Notes: generated from the letters alone by a model not told the origin. A DNA stretch of 64,000 nucleotides from Quercus robur (GCF_932294415.1 NC_065535.1:82729862-82793861); one strand, 5' to 3'. Counted from the stretch's first letter, positions 46,301 through 61,300 are shown. Made by a program: numbers and translations.

Positions 46301-49300
46301 TGATTGGTGGCATTTGCTTGTATGTCCGGCAGTGTAGATAGGGCGAAAGTGGTTGCCGTGATCAGTGACATCAAGGGCGGCAGTGGCCGGCGCCGGCCAA
46401 GGTTGATGGTGATGGTTTGTTTGGTTTCTTAATTTATTTTGGGTAATTAAATTAAGAAAAGGTACAATGGGAGGATTTAATTAAATAAGGAAACTTGTGG
46501 CAAGTATTTATTGGTGGAACATAGAGCAGTAGAGGGAAAGTTGGACATAAGATTTTGATTCTTCTGAAATGTAACATGTGCACTTGTCATTATCCATGTT
46601 TTCTTTCAATTTTCAAATACTACAATCAAGGTAGTCAAAAGCAAAAGGCGACCTTAAGGTGCCAAGGCCTTGTATCGCCTGAGATGTAAGGCGACAAAAA
46701 GGCACTAGCCTGAGTAAAGCGAGGCGCCAAATTCTTAATATATTTATTACACATATAGAACTTAAATCATATGTACCTAGTGTATCAAAATATTATAATT
46801 AGTTTTTTTTTTTCAATGTGTTGCATGAATAAATTAGGTCTATCAAATTATTTCAAAATAGGATTACCATGGTTTAGGCTCTATTAGTTATTCTAACAAA
46901 TAGGTTTTACAACAAGCTTCTATATAACAATAAGTTTTACAACAAATTTCTATAAATTAATTTAACTAATTATACGTTTTATAACATGCCTTTTTAAATC
47001 AATAATCTAATAATAGGTTTCACAACAAACTTCTGTGAAAAAAAAAAAAAACCTTGAAGAATCTTTTGATCGGTTCATGGACATTGTTTACTCTTCGAAA
47101 GTGTGGGGGGTTGGCCCTGATAAGGTTTGTTGGAAGCTAACTAGGAGTAGAGGGTTTTAGGTTAGTAGTTTTTGTCTCTCCTTCTACCCTCCTTTCCTTT
47201 CGTTCCCTTGGAGGTTGGTGTGGCACTCAAAGGTTCCCCCAAGGGTGGCTTTCTTCTCATGGTCAGCTTCTTTAGGTAAGATTCTTACAACTGATAACCT
47301 TTGCAAAAGGCGTTTTTTTGTTCTTGATTGGTGTTACATGTGTAAGAGGTGTGGAGAGTCGGTGGATCATCTTCTGCTTCATTGTCCTTTAGCCTGGGAG
47401 TTGTGGTCATTGGTGTTTTGTTTGTTTGGGCTGCATTGGGTTATGCCACTTAAGGTTATTGAGTTGTTTGAATCTTGGCAAGGTAAATTTGGGCGGCATC
47501 GCAATATAGATTTTTGGAGACTTGTGCCGCATTGCTTGATGTGGTGTATTTGGAGGGAAAGAAATGCTCGCTGTTTTGAGGGATGTGAACGGTCCTTGCT
47601 AGGGACTAAGTCTTTTTTCCTACACACTCCTTGGTTGGAGTTTGGCTCTGTCGCATTTTTCTTGTTTTTCTCTTCCTCTTTTACTTGATCATTGTAATTT
47701 GGGTTCTTGATTTTCGCCCCCAAAGTACATCCCCAATGTACTCGGGCTGGTTTTTTTTTTTTTTTTTTGGTTTATTAATAAAATTTTTAGTTATCTATCA
47801 AAAAAAAAAAAAAAACCTTGGGGCTCTTGCCTTTGCGCCTTTTTCATGGCTTAAGGCAGTCGCATTGCTCGCATTGGCTCTGAAGGCGAGTGCCTCACTA
47901 AAGGCCCCTCTCCTTAGAGCCTTTAAGGCGCCTTAGTGGTGCCTTGCTTTGCCCGAGCGCCTAGGCGAGCTTCTGGCTTGCATTTGACTACAGTGCTATA
48001 ATAAACTTGGCACATTTGGATTTAGCAACAATAACCATATGGTACATGTGAAATGAACTCTTATGCTTGATTGGCCTTGTGCCATGTCACTCTATCGTGC
48101 CTTGTCATTATTATCCTTGTAATACATTAGATTGTCCTGCAACTTAGATAGATATTGGGTTCAATAACAAAATCTTAAATCTGAATTTGGTTTGAATTGG
48201 TTGGATACTCCGGTTCTGATATTAAAAATCAAGTCAGCTTAGACTCTCTCTTAATTAAGGAAGTTTAAGCATATCCACTCATTGATTACCATATCTTTGA
48301 TGTTCACCAAGGAAAACTTCTGTTGGATCCTACTTTTTGTGTAGCCACTTTCGTTAATGTTTTGAGCATAATTTATGTGTTTTTAATTACAGGAACTGAA
48401 TCGGGAAGAACCAGCAGGTTTGGGTGGGCCCCACTGTGAGCGCTATGTTCTTGATTCTAGAGGTGCTCTTGTTGAGCGGCAAGCAGTGGTTTGTAGGGAA
48501 AGACTCATACTTGGCCATTGCCTTGTCCTTTCTGTTCTGGTTGTGCGGACAAGTAAGATTCAAACAAATTTCAAGTTGAATACACTATTTTATTACTTGC
48601 AAGTTGAACATTTATAATTATAAGTGACCTACACAAGTGTTGCAGTCACAACATGGGTTTCTGATGGCAATTAACAATTTAACAGACATCTTGAGACAAA
48701 GTTGGTTAACTTATATTTTATATACCTATTAAAATATTGAAAAAAGAAAAAGAAAAGAGGTTATGTATTTGTAACTTTATGCGACTCCCTTTACCCCATG
48801 TGTTGGGGAAAGCAAATAATAAATAAGACTAAGGTACACTTTTGGCCCTTAAAATGGGTTGTTTTGATTTTGGCCCTTTACATTTCAAAATTTTGATTCT
48901 GGCCCTCCATGTTTGATTCCATTTTCATACTACCCTTGTCGTCCATTTTCATTAGTAATTTGACCATCCATAATATGATTTTTTTGCCTATAACAATGAA
49001 ATTCCTAGATTCCATACATTTTAAAGCTAGTATTTCATGAAATAGTTAAACATGAAGCGAATTGAATGGTTAGATTACTAACGAAAGTGGATGGTAGGGT
49101 CAATATGAAAATGAAATCAAACATGAAGCTCTAAAATTAAAACAACCCCAAACTTTAAGGGCCAAAAGTGTACTTTAGTCAAAAAATAAAATCTTTGAAA
49201 TGCAGTTTGTTTGGTTTGTTTGATTCTTAAAGTTAGCGCTTGAAGTTTTACCCCACAAGTTTTGTCATGAGCTTGCGATTGGCATCTTATCATTCATGAT

Positions 49301-52300
49301 GTATCCTCTATGAAATGCAATTATGGCAATCTAGCTCTCCATATTCCAATATTCTCATGATTTGTGCTGGCTACCAGTAGAAAAAACATTAAGATAAAAT
49401 AATTGGAAGATATTAACCATGCTCCTTCTCGAGGGTTATCTGTCACATTAAGATAAAATATGAAGAATTTGGTCTTAGAATTCTTTAGAATGTAAAAAAA
49501 GTTCTTATACAGAAATCTTCTGATTTCCATCTTGTGGTATTTGAAATTCTACAAATTTAGAGGTACTTAGAAAACCTCCATCTAGCATGGCCTTTGTGAA
49601 GTTAACTGTTGTTTGATTGCGTGGGATTTAACTTGTTGAATAGAGTTGTAGGTATACCTCAATTAAGTGTGCAACTGGGTCTGCATATATCCATAGTTTC
49701 TGACTCATTGTAACCATAGTATGTTTGGGTTGGAATTTCCTTATTTTAGCTAGGTTTGACAGTGAGTTGAGAGGCGGGTATTGATTCTTTGAGCTTGACT
49801 GCGCTCAGTAGTCAGCTTGGTTAAGTTGATTTAGTTGTAGCTGAAACTTAATGATCAGGAAAAGTTCCTGAGCCATGCAAGTATTGTTCGATTTTTATGT
49901 TGTACTATCAATGCCTAGCAGAAGGATAAGAGATTGATTGAATATATCTTATTAAAAAAAAAAAGATTGATTGAATATTTGCATCAGAATATAAGTCCAC
50001 TTCTGTGAGAATAAGCAATGGCCATGAAGCTGGAGATATGGCATAATGAGGCCAAATCTATACTATTTTAAGTGTACGAACATGTGTGATAGATTTCAAG
50101 CTAGGTCTTGTGTTTTGGTCCTGGAACCTAGGTTCTTTAGTAGATGTTGACATTGCAATGCCCTAATTTTAAAAACTAAATATGACAATTCAGTGTCAAT
50201 CCCTGTTGGCATATCTAGAAAAAGTTTGTATTTTGCATAATTTTTCTTGCTGTCTTTTTTTTTTTTTTTTTTTCATTAATGAGTTTCTGTTCTTACTGAT
50301 CATAAAAAAAGCTTATTTCCTAAACACATCTACATTTTAGAGCCCATGTTGAATTTGTTTAAATAAATATATTTTGTTTCTTTGTCCAGTAAAAGCCAAA
50401 TAAGGGTAATCCAAATGTGATGCAATCAATTGTTTGTACTTTTCTCTTAGAAGAGTATTCATATTGCTAGTGCTGTATCATGTCTTGTTTGCAGGCCCAA
50501 AGGATGTAAAAGATATTTTTTCCACTTTAAAAGATAGTGCTATTGAACTTAGTCAGAGTAACACCACCTTAAAACATCAGGTATGTGTTTATATTCTTAT
50601 GGACTGAAGGTTTTTTAGCTTATTGCATTTAGGGTTGGGTTTGAAAATTATTGAGTGTTTGACACTTAAGACACACATGGAGTCATGGATAAGAATCCAG
50701 TTAGGGCTGAATTGGATGGCTTGAGAAGTTTGAGCTAGTGGAATTGTGGGAAGATTGATAAAGAAAATATGGTATTCGTCGTTGCCATCTAGCAGGAAAG
50801 TACAGAGATCCCATTATAGGTGGAGGTTTTTCTTGATGGTGGTGGTAGTCTTTGATTTCTAAATGGGCAATGCTGTTTAGACTTTGGAGAATGTTTGTTG
50901 TGCTCCCTTGGATAAAATCTTCATTGGCAACATGGCAGATTTTATGCCTTTGATTGTTTTGAATTGTTTTAGCTGTAAACTGGAGAGAATTCCCCCCACC
51001 CCCCAAAACAAAAAAAAAAAAAGAAAAAGAAAAAAAATTTCTCCTCAACACAAACTCATTGTATGTATTATTCATGAATTTATTTTACTTATCAAAAAAT
51101 ATATATATATTCATGAATGTAATTTGATTTACATGTTCTCACGCATTTATATACTTTTACTGTTTTATCACATAATACTATTTGTTGTTGATGCAGATTA
51201 CGTTTAGCCTTCTTTTTTCTCTTGTCATCGCTTTCGTATCAGATGCTCTGAGTGCAGCACCCGATAAAACATCCGTTCTCTCCAGTGATGCATCTTTTAG
51301 GCATGAATTCCATGAAATTGTAAGATGAGAAATCTTGGTGGTTTGTTTTTTACTCGATCTCTATTTTTGCAATGATTCAGAAATTACTCATGATCATGCA
51401 TGGTTTAGGTGATGGCTGTTGGAAATGATTTAAATGTTGAGGGCTTTGTTGACGGAGTAAGGCTTGCTTGGGCCGTACACTTGATGTTAATCTTAGACGT
51501 GATTGCTGCAAGGGAGTCTGTTTCAAATGCTTCATCAAATGATTTAGGTTACCTACATTCGTGCTTGGAAGTTCTTTTCTCAAACAATGTCTTCCAGTCA
51601 TTATTGGAAAAAGTTCTTCGAACTGCGGCTTACCAGGTTTATTTGTAATGTTACTTTTTTCCTTGCTAAATTTTTACAAATTTGACATTTTCTTAAATGT
51701 GGTACTGGTAATATTAAGGCTCTATGTTTCAGAGTTAGTTGTGTTTTCCGAATGAAAACATTTTCAGGGAAAACTGCTTTTTTTTTGGTGTTTGATTGTG
51801 TTCCTAAAAATGCTCTAAAAAACATTTTCCAACATTTGACTCATACAAAAATCACAAATTTTCCTATATTATTTTATATGAATATTAAATAACAACTTTA
51901 ATTCACCACTATAAGATATTAATACAGAACTACTAAATTCAACCTAAAAAATAAGAAGAATCAAAATAAAATAGCTATATTATTTTATATGAATATAAAA
52001 TAACAACTTTAACTCACCACTATAAAATATTAATACAGAACTACTAAAATCAACCTAAAAAATAAGAACAATCAAAATAAAATAGCTAAAAGTTATTCTT
52101 ATAAATTATTGAAAATTTTACTTATAAGCACAATCAAAATAAGAGTGTGACAACAAAAAGCAAAATACAAAACAAAAAAATTTAATAAAAGTATCAACTA
52201 AACAATAATTATCCATTGCCCATCCAATCTATTAATTTTGGGTAGGATCTAACTTGCCCACGTGCTCGATACACATTAATATGCACTTAAATAGTTGTTT

Positions 52301-55300
52301 TTGTCTGACTTTTAAAAGTTTGGGGCTGATTCTTGAAGTTTTGGGAGGTATTTTCGTCATTTCAATGGGTTGGGGGTATATTTATCATTTTGGTAGTTTT
52401 AGGGATTATTAAGTCTTGTTGGTGGTTTGAAGGTATTTTGGTGGTTTTGGAGGTTTCAAGGTTAGTTTGGTCATTTCAAAGGTTTCCCGGGGGTGGGGTT
52501 ATTTTTGTCATTTTTGAGGTTCTGAGGATGTCTCAATTATTTTGAAGGTTTCGAGGGACATTTTTGAGGTTTTTAAGGTATTTTGGTCATTTAAGAGATC
52601 CAGCTGTATTTTATCACTGTAGAGGTTTTTGTGGTATTTTGGAGAGGGAGAGAGACGGCAAGGTTTTGTTCCTCAAGGCTTAAAACATTTTACTCTCCTT
52701 TGATGAGCATCAAAAGGATTAACATCAAGCTCTTATCTCTTGGCACTGGTGATGGATGAGCTCACTAAGTGCATGCTTGGCATCCTGTTAAACCATACTT
52801 TTTCAAAATACAACATTTATACCATTTTTAAAAATTGAAGAATAAGCTGTATCATATCAATTGGAGTATTGGACATTGGGGTAATGGAGCTGTTTGGAGT
52901 ACAGTTACTTTGCGTCTATTGTGGATGGTTTGAAGGTTTAGAGAGGCCTTCTACGGAGCTGAAGCTAGTGTTTTACCGTTTTTGTGTTCTATATGAGTGG
53001 ATGGCTGTGTTGTCCACCTTCTCCTCTCCCTCTTTGCTTTACTTTCACTAATAGTTGTTCTATGGCTTGATTGTTTCTTTCTCTCTTAGCATATTCCTTG
53101 TATTCTGGGTTTCAACAATAAATATTATTATTCATTAAAAAAAGGCACTAAATTGATCTAAGAAGTCTCTTGGCTATGCTTTTTGCAGATTTAGTTTTAG
53201 TGGATGAAATTAAAGGTGGGTATTAAATTAAAAAATGATTGAGACACTCTAGAATCTAAAGGTTCATGTCCCAACTAAGGTATCTTTTTTTACTTGGACT
53301 TTTGTGATGGGTAAGATTCTTACATTGAATAACTTACACTGTTGAAGGGTTATCATGATTGATTGGTGTTACATGTGCAAGAACAATAGGGAGAGTGTGG
53401 ATCATTTGTTGCTTCATTGTAAGTTTGCTAAGGAGTTGTGGTCTTTTGTATTCTGTTTGTTTGGGGTGCAGTGGGTGATGCCAAGGAGGGTGCGTGAAGT
53501 GTTGGAGTCTTGGGGGTGGGTGGCATTTGGTGGGCTGTTTCATAATGCCTTATGTGGACCATTTGGAAGGAGCGTAATAAGAGAGCTTTCGAAGACTAAG
53601 GAGCACAACAGAGCTGAAGTCTATTTTTAGGGGGTCCTGCTTGAATGGATGGCTGTTCTTCCAGGCCATTTTCTCTCTTCTTATTTATATTTTACTGATC
53701 GTTGTATTGTAGCTTGAGAATGTCCTGTAGAACACTGCTTGTGTATTGCTAGGCATCCCTTGTTTGATACATAATAGACTTTTATTTACTTATCCAAAAA
53801 AAAAAAAGTAGGACTGAGATAGAGATATATGGAATGTAAGTTTAGTAAAAAAAGAAACAGAGATGAAGGGGCCGTAACTTGTAAGGCTGATATTGAAGAG
53901 ATACAAAAATGAGAGAGAGAGAGATACAGCTTTCAATATCTTTTTTTTTTTTTTTTGGATAAGTAATGAATATTTATTGAGAACCAAGAAAAGCCTTATG
54001 TTCATGATGATGAACACAGAGGGAAAGAATTACAAAAGTCTCAAAACGGTAAATCTAAGGGAAACTTGAAAATCTAAAATAGAAATACATTGTGTAAAAC
54101 CCCAAATCCAGGACCAATCAAAGTGAGTACGAGCAAAAAGCACTTTCAATTGATCTGATGAGCTTTACCTGTCTTCAAAGGTACGACTATTCCTCTCCTT
54201 CCAAGCAAGCTACATCAAACAAGCTGGCACCATTTTCCATATATCTGAACCAAACTTACCAAGCTAGTTTCTCAAGCTGGCACATTCCCCGGCAAAACCC
54301 TTTGAATCCCAAACATTTGAAGTGCAACTCCCCAAAAAGATGGAGAGATTGAAGAGGATGTGAATCATAGGATAAGAACAAGGTGTAAGTATGAAGTGGA
54401 GAAATGCATGAGGAGCATTGTGTGATCGTAGGATAATTATTTTATAAGACTACTATAAAACAAGTTATGCACTATACCTATCCAAAAAAGAAAAAAAGAA
54501 AAAGATGACAAGCTATGCTCTATGGTACTTGATGTTGGACTGTTAAGCACCAACATATTCATAAAATGAGTGTAGCTGAAATGAAAATGTAAATATATGG
54601 AAAGATAAGATTCATAATGATGAACTTTTCTTAAAGACATGGGTGGCCTCTATTGATGAAAAGAGTCATTTGGGATGGTTTGGTCATGTTTAGGGTAGAG
54701 CGATTAATGCACTGGTTCTTATGCAGCATTTCTTTGGGGGTTACTGTTTGATCTGGTTTCATGTTATCTCATAGTTCCCATTATATAGTTGGTCAACGTT
54801 TACAATCATTGTAGCATGCATAGAATGAAATGTAGCAGGTTTATATCTTTTTACCTATCAAAAAAATAATCTGGTTTCATGTCTTTACTTTGTTCTGATG
54901 TTGCACACATTAATAACTCGTATATTTCCCCTTCCAGAAAATTGATTGTTATGTTATTTCATGTCCAGATTGCTGTAACATTTTAATTTAACTTGATCTG
55001 AATAAGTAATCAATTTTAAGATTGTACCTTTGTAATTTGTCTCTCATTGGCATGTCATTAAGTCTGCTGTGTTGTTTGCTTTGTAATTTATACAGAATGA
55101 TGACGAGGATATGATATATGTGTACAATGGTTATCTGCACAAGCTAATTACCTGCTTCTTGTCTCAGCCACCTGCCAGAGACAAGGTCAGTTTGATATCT
55201 ATATATTTATACACACACATATATATATATAATATGTGTACGTATTCTTTTCTCTCTTAAATATATGGCATTATGATAGAGTGAAAATTGATTGGTTGAC

Positions 55301-58300
55301 ATGTCATTTCTCTACCAAATGATGATTTCAGTGACTAATTTGCCTTCTATATATGTCAGTTCATCTGAATAGTGTAATAGAGTCTATAGAGATTGCAACT
55401 TTAGTATGTCAAACTATTGCGGATTCAAATAGCTTGTGGATGATGATGACGATGACGATGACGATGACCAGATCTTTATTGCATGATTGGCTTTATATCT
55501 TTTGATGGCTCCTACCATTATTATTAGATTCCATGAAGCAGGGTTTTGAGTTGTGCTTGAACAGCAGGTGTTTAGACAATGAAGAACCTATTTTATACAT
55601 TGGTTTGAAATAAAGAATTGTGAGCTTGGAATAATGTTTTTAATTTTTGTTGTTTACTTGTTTCTTTAATAAGAATTTGTGTGTATGCAGAAAAAAGCTT
55701 AAAGAGGTGTATGAATTGCATAATTTTTTTTTACTGGAAACAGATTAATTTCCATTTCTGGGGAATTGGTGAGACTGGTGGGCAAGCATTATAACTAATT
55801 CTTTCAGGACAGCTTGTAGGTTTTGTTGCTTTTGGTCGTGGATTTCTTTTCTTTTAGTGGTGGGGGTTGCGGTAAATTCCTTTTGAACTTGAGATGATAA
55901 TCGTTTGCAAATTGCTTTCTGGCACTTTTCTCTATCTATTTTAGTGGCTGATAGACTTGAATAATTTTAGCTGGGTTTCCTTTGGAATAGAATAATCTTA
56001 GGGGGGTTTAAAAAGATTTAGTCTTTTGCACAAAATAGACCTAAACAAGGGACCTAAGCTGTCTTGGTTCAAAATTAACTTGTTGCTGCATCACTCTTTC
56101 TTACTTTTGTGCATATTTAACTCTCTTCCTTATAACATGTATTTGATTCCCTAGTTATCATTGGTCTTTCTCTGGCTTCAAGCATGTGTTCTTTCTGTAC
56201 TTACGGTTCTGTATACTTTTTCACAGGTGAAAGAATCAAAAGAGAAAGCCATGAGCGTGCTTAGTCATTACCGGATGGCTAGCTCACATGATTTTTCACA
56301 TGATGGCAACTTGAATTCTCAACAAGCCATTGAAACTGGCTCTTTAACATTTGTCTCCCTCCTAGAGTTTGTGAGCCAAATTTATCAGGTTAGTTTGAAC
56401 TAAATTAAATCACTTTGAATCTTCCAAAATAATTGCTTGTTTAATACACCAAAGTAAATTATATAAATGTGAAATGAATCTCAAAAATCCCAAGTGACAT
56501 GTTCTAATTGGAAATTGTGGGATCTAGTTAGCTCAATTGGTAAAGTCTCTGGTTATCAAATAAGAGAATCATCATGGAGCGGATGCCATAAGTTGAAATT
56601 CTATTGTATCTATATTTAAAAAAAGGGTTCTAATTGGAAATTAAACATTTATAGTTATCTTCTGTGTGTAGGCAAATATTATTCTGAAAAGGCTGTCTAG
56701 ATTGAATTTTCTGTGTAGGTAGATCTGTTTTTTTTTTTTTTTTTTTTTTTTTCAAATCATTATTTAGATCAAACCAAATGATATTGCTTGTTAATCAGAA
56801 TATATAGATGAATAATGTACTCCCTCTGCTTCATTCTGTTCTAGTCTATAGCTTTTTGGGATATTCCAAAATTTTTGTACACTTTCTAGAAAGAGTGTGC
56901 ACTGTTTTTGACTTTACTAATTTACCCTTGAATTCAAAAACAACCATAGTTCATAGACATGAAAAAGAAAGGGTAATTTGGGAAATAGTTCTATTTGAAA
57001 GTAAAATCATTAAATGTATTGTCCCCTTAAAAATTTGGAGTTATGAAGGACCAACAAACTGGGATGAAGTGTGTGATTTCATTTTTTGCCCACCTTTGCT
57101 AAAAATAAGAATGATTTACTTTTTTCTATGAATTTTTCTGTAGTATAGCTTCTTATGCTTTTGTTAATTATATTATTATCAGAAGGAACCAGAGCTCTTG
57201 TCTGGCAATGATGTTCTGTGGACATTTGTAAATTTTGCTGGAGAGGATCATACAAATTTTCAAACACTTGTGGGTTTCTTGAATATGCTGAGTACCTTGG
57301 TATGTGAAATGAATTTCTTTATTCTTCATAATCCTGTAATCGGAGAATTTTCTATATTCATTATGGTATATCTGTTTTGATTTTTCATGTTCTGATGTTA
57401 CCTCTAGGCTTGTAGTCAAGAAGGAGCTTCAAAGGTTTTTGAGTTACTTCAGGGGAAGGCATTCCGGTCTGTTGGGTGGAGCACTTTGTTTGATTGCTTA
57501 TCAATCTATGATGAGAAGTTTAAACAGTCCATTCAAACTGCTGGTGCAATGCTACCAGAGTTCCCTGAGGGGGATGCAAAAGCACTAGTTGCATACCTGA
57601 ATGTTCTTCAAAAGGTTCTTACTTGTTCGATATTACGATTTTATCAGCCTTTTGATTTTTTTGCATTTCTTTGGATGTTTCTTTAAAAGATGTTCCAAAA
57701 TTTCCAAGCAATCTAACTCTGTAAAGCCATCTTGTGACTAAACTTGGTTTTCTCTACATGAGAATTGGCGTTGGAGGTTTGGTGATAAATTCCACTTGAG
57801 ATGGTTTGGCCATGTTTAGAGGAGAGAAATTAATGCACTGGTAAGGAGTGAGTTGACTCTATCTAAGAGAAGAATATAGAATATAACTTTAGATAAAATA
57901 GAATGGAGGAAAAGATACATGTGGCTGACTCTATCTAATATGTTGAGGATTCATAAATGACCCCAAAAATTTGGAATTAAGGCTGCTTGTTGTTGTGGGG
58001 GCTCAATTCCATGTTCTTGTGTTTTTCTTGCTACTTTTGCAGATACTACTTGTTCTAATTCACTTCTTTTCCTTAATTTTTGGACTTTTGGAAAACTTAT
58101 GTGTTGATGCATTGAAGCTTTTTAATTGCTTGTTTGTGTTTTTATAAAATAATTTTCCATCCACATAAGGTGCGTGATTGCCTCCATTTTGGTGATTTCC
58201 TTAGACATTTTACACAAATCTATAAATTGCGATGTATTGTCTAACATTATGTATATTTTTTAATACATCGATAGTTATTTGTATGGGGATTTGACTCCTG

Positions 58301-61300
58301 GATGTCTTTGTAAACACCAAGAGGTGTCACTTGAGCTACGTAGCTCTTGGGAGCATTATGCATATTTATAATCATTAGTTTTTAAGAGAGAAATTATACT
58401 TTACCTCCCTAAACTATGATCCCTTTTACACTTACCCCTAAACTATAAGAATGCACACTTACTCCCCTAAACTATACCCCATTTTACACTTACTCCCTTA
58501 AACTATGAGAATGCACACTTTGGCCCCCTAGACTATAAAACCCCTTTTATACTTACCTCTCTAAACTATGACCCCTTTTACACTTACCTTTTAGACTATG
58601 AGAATGCACACTTTCCTAAACTATTACCCATGGGATGGAGTGTAAAGTGTTACATGAGTTATAGTTTAGAGGGGTAAGTGTTACTTGAGTAATAGTTTAG
58701 GGAGATAAGTGTACACTCTCATAGTTTAGAGGGGTAATAGATTAGGGGGGTAAAGTGTGCTTTCCCATAGTTTAGGGGGGTAAGTGTAAAAGGGGTATAG
58801 TTTAGAGGGTAAAATGTAATTTTCCCTTTATGTGGATAGTAGCTCATGGTCAGATTCTAATTTTGGATAACCTTATGCTCTGTGGTTGCCCTTTGTCGAA
58901 TTGTTGTTGTATGTGTTGTTGTAATGAGGAATATGTGGATCAACTGTTATTTTTTTGTCCGATAGCTCATTCTTTGTGGACACATATGCTTAGGTTGTTT
59001 GGGATCGATTAGGTCATGCCAGGTTTAGTTGTGGACTTATTATTTTGTTGGTATCATTGGCTTGGGAAGCATAGTTCTGATATTTGGAATTTGGTTCTAG
59101 GCTATTTAATGTGGACTATTTGGACTGAACGGAATCAGTGTTCTTTTGAGGATAATGGGAAATTTGTGGTTCAGTTATTAGATTTATGCCAACGGACCCT
59201 CTTTGATTGGTCTCGTTGTTGGGGTCTCTCAAATTGTTCTACTCTTGTGGATTTTCTTTTGTCTATTAGAATAGCTTAGTGGCTGTTTGTGTCTTTTTGT
59301 TTCTTATTACTCTTTGTTCACTACCGTGAACTCTTTGTATTTTTCTTGCTATTCCTTTTTCAATAATATTTTCTTCTTACTTATCAAAAAAAAAAAAAAT
59401 TGTAATTTTCCCTTTTGAAGAAAATCACCCAGACCCTGCAAAAGCAGGAGCATTGTACATTGGGTATGGGCTTTTTAGTTGTTGAGAAAAGCAGTGGAAT
59501 GGGTAAATGAATCTGAAATATAAGCTGAAGAGGTTCTTAAAAATGTTTTACAATATGTTAGGTTCTCAAATGTTAGCTTGTTGGTTAATGAGTCATTACC
59601 TTTATCTTCTCCCTTCCAATAGAAAGGAATAACTGCATTTTGATGCTGACATGGCATGTGATACAGGTTATGGAGAATGGGAACCCCATCGAAAGGAAGA
59701 ATTGGTTTCCTGATATTGAACCATTATTCAAGCTGCTTAGTTATGAAAATGTGCCTCCGTATCTGAAGGTTGACATCTGTAGTTTTATATTGCTTTGGTG
59801 AAGAGTATCATGGTATAACATTTGCAGCTTCTTGTCTCTGTTGGAGGATAGAAGCTGCAAGTGAAATTCTATTCACTGTTTTTGACCCAGAATATCACAT
59901 GCTATTACAGGGTGCTTTGCGGAATGCAATAGCTACTTTTGTTCGTGTCTCTCCTGTTCTAAAGGATACGATTTGGAGCTATCTTGAGCAGTATGATCTA
60001 CCAGTGGTGGTTGGGAAGAGTGCACAGCCGATGTCAGCACAGGTTAGTATGTTTGAATGGTGTCCATTCTTTAAGTTTTATATAGCTAATTGACCACGAT
60101 GAAACCTAGTGCATTCGGATTGAGAAATTGAGATATTATTCTTAATAGAGGTTTTTATACGTAAAAGAATTTTATTGAGAATGAGGATTTACCTCATGTA
60201 CACAGTGTCTATATCATTAGGTATCCTAAAGAATTAGAACAGAAGTGAATTACATACGCAATGACAGAGAGTCAATGAAATCTACAAAAGAATGAGTTGC
60301 ACTAGGACCAACGCATGATATCACTCAAACAATGATCTATTGAAAAAATTCTTTGAATGAACCACCCAGTTTTTCACATTATCAAAAGTGCAATAATTAC
60401 TTACCCTCCATAAAGTCTGTAACAAGCATAGAGTGGCTAAGGAAGGCAATGGGATGTTTGGTATTCAGTCTTATTATGGGGTGTTGAGAGGTCCAAGGGA
60501 GATTTCTTTTCCTTGGAGAGGGATTTGGTGTGCTAAAGCACTGAAGAGGGTAGCTTTGTTTGTGTGGACTGCAACCTGGGGAAGATTCTGATTAATGACA
60601 ACCTTGGAAAAAGGGGTATCATGTTAGTGCATTGGTGCTGTATGTGTAGGCATAGTGGGGAGTCAGGGGACCATGTCTTACTGCATTTTGATTTTGCTAA
60701 TGCACTTTGGGGCTATGTCTTTGGTCTCTTTGGAGTTAACTAGGTGATGCCAAGTAGAGTAACAGATCTTCTAGTGGGTTGGTGGAACTGGTTTGGGAAA
60801 CGCTCCTCTGTTGTGTTTGATATGGCTCTTGTGGTGGGAGCAAAACTTCGGTATGTTTGAAAATTTGGAAGCGTTGGGAATGAAGCTGAAGCTTTCATTT
60901 CTTAGATTACTCTGAGGGCGACAGTCATGGGTCTCAATGACAGTGTACCCCAACAGAATTTACCGATCCAATCCCTTTTTCTGCATAATTTGTTTTTTAT
61001 AGAAAATTTTTAAGCTATCTCGTCTTTTGTAACTTTTTCAAGGCTGTTTCTTTGCAATAAAATTTATTACTTACATATAAAAAAAAAAAAAGAATGCAGG
61101 GGTTGAATTCCACACAAAAGAATTGTCTTTGCCAAACTAATTCCTCCAACCAAATAAAAGATCACCAACACTTCTTTCCAAAAAACGGAGAAAACATAAT
61201 TCCATACCATTTGCTATATCACAATCTAACAATAAGTAGTTCATAGACTCATCGCTGCACCTACACATGCAGCTCCAATTTATTAATGTAAGCCCTGTCC

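Larger units (their letters stand above)
45295..48190. mobile_element. Large foldback element, host of nested insertions
   Basis: The left part (about 45300-45990) and right part (about 46260-46626 plus 47996-48190) are inverted copies. Examples are ACCAATAAAAACTTGCC against GGCAAGTATTTATTGGT, GCACATGCACATGC against its counterpart near 46572, and CCAAGTTTGTTGTAGTACTT against AAATACTACAAT plus AATAAACTTGG after the hAT insertion. The central 45770-46410 has GC-rich CACCACCACC/GGTGGTGG stretches. Overall ends and class are uncertain; Mutator-like is possible. Confidence 0.6.

Noticed and set aside
47215-47688. A 157-residue open frame with a CxxC/HxxxC pattern as a host zinc-finger gene
   Set aside because: It is the zf-RVT tail of L1 ORF2, nearly identical to the same region of the intron-5 L1.
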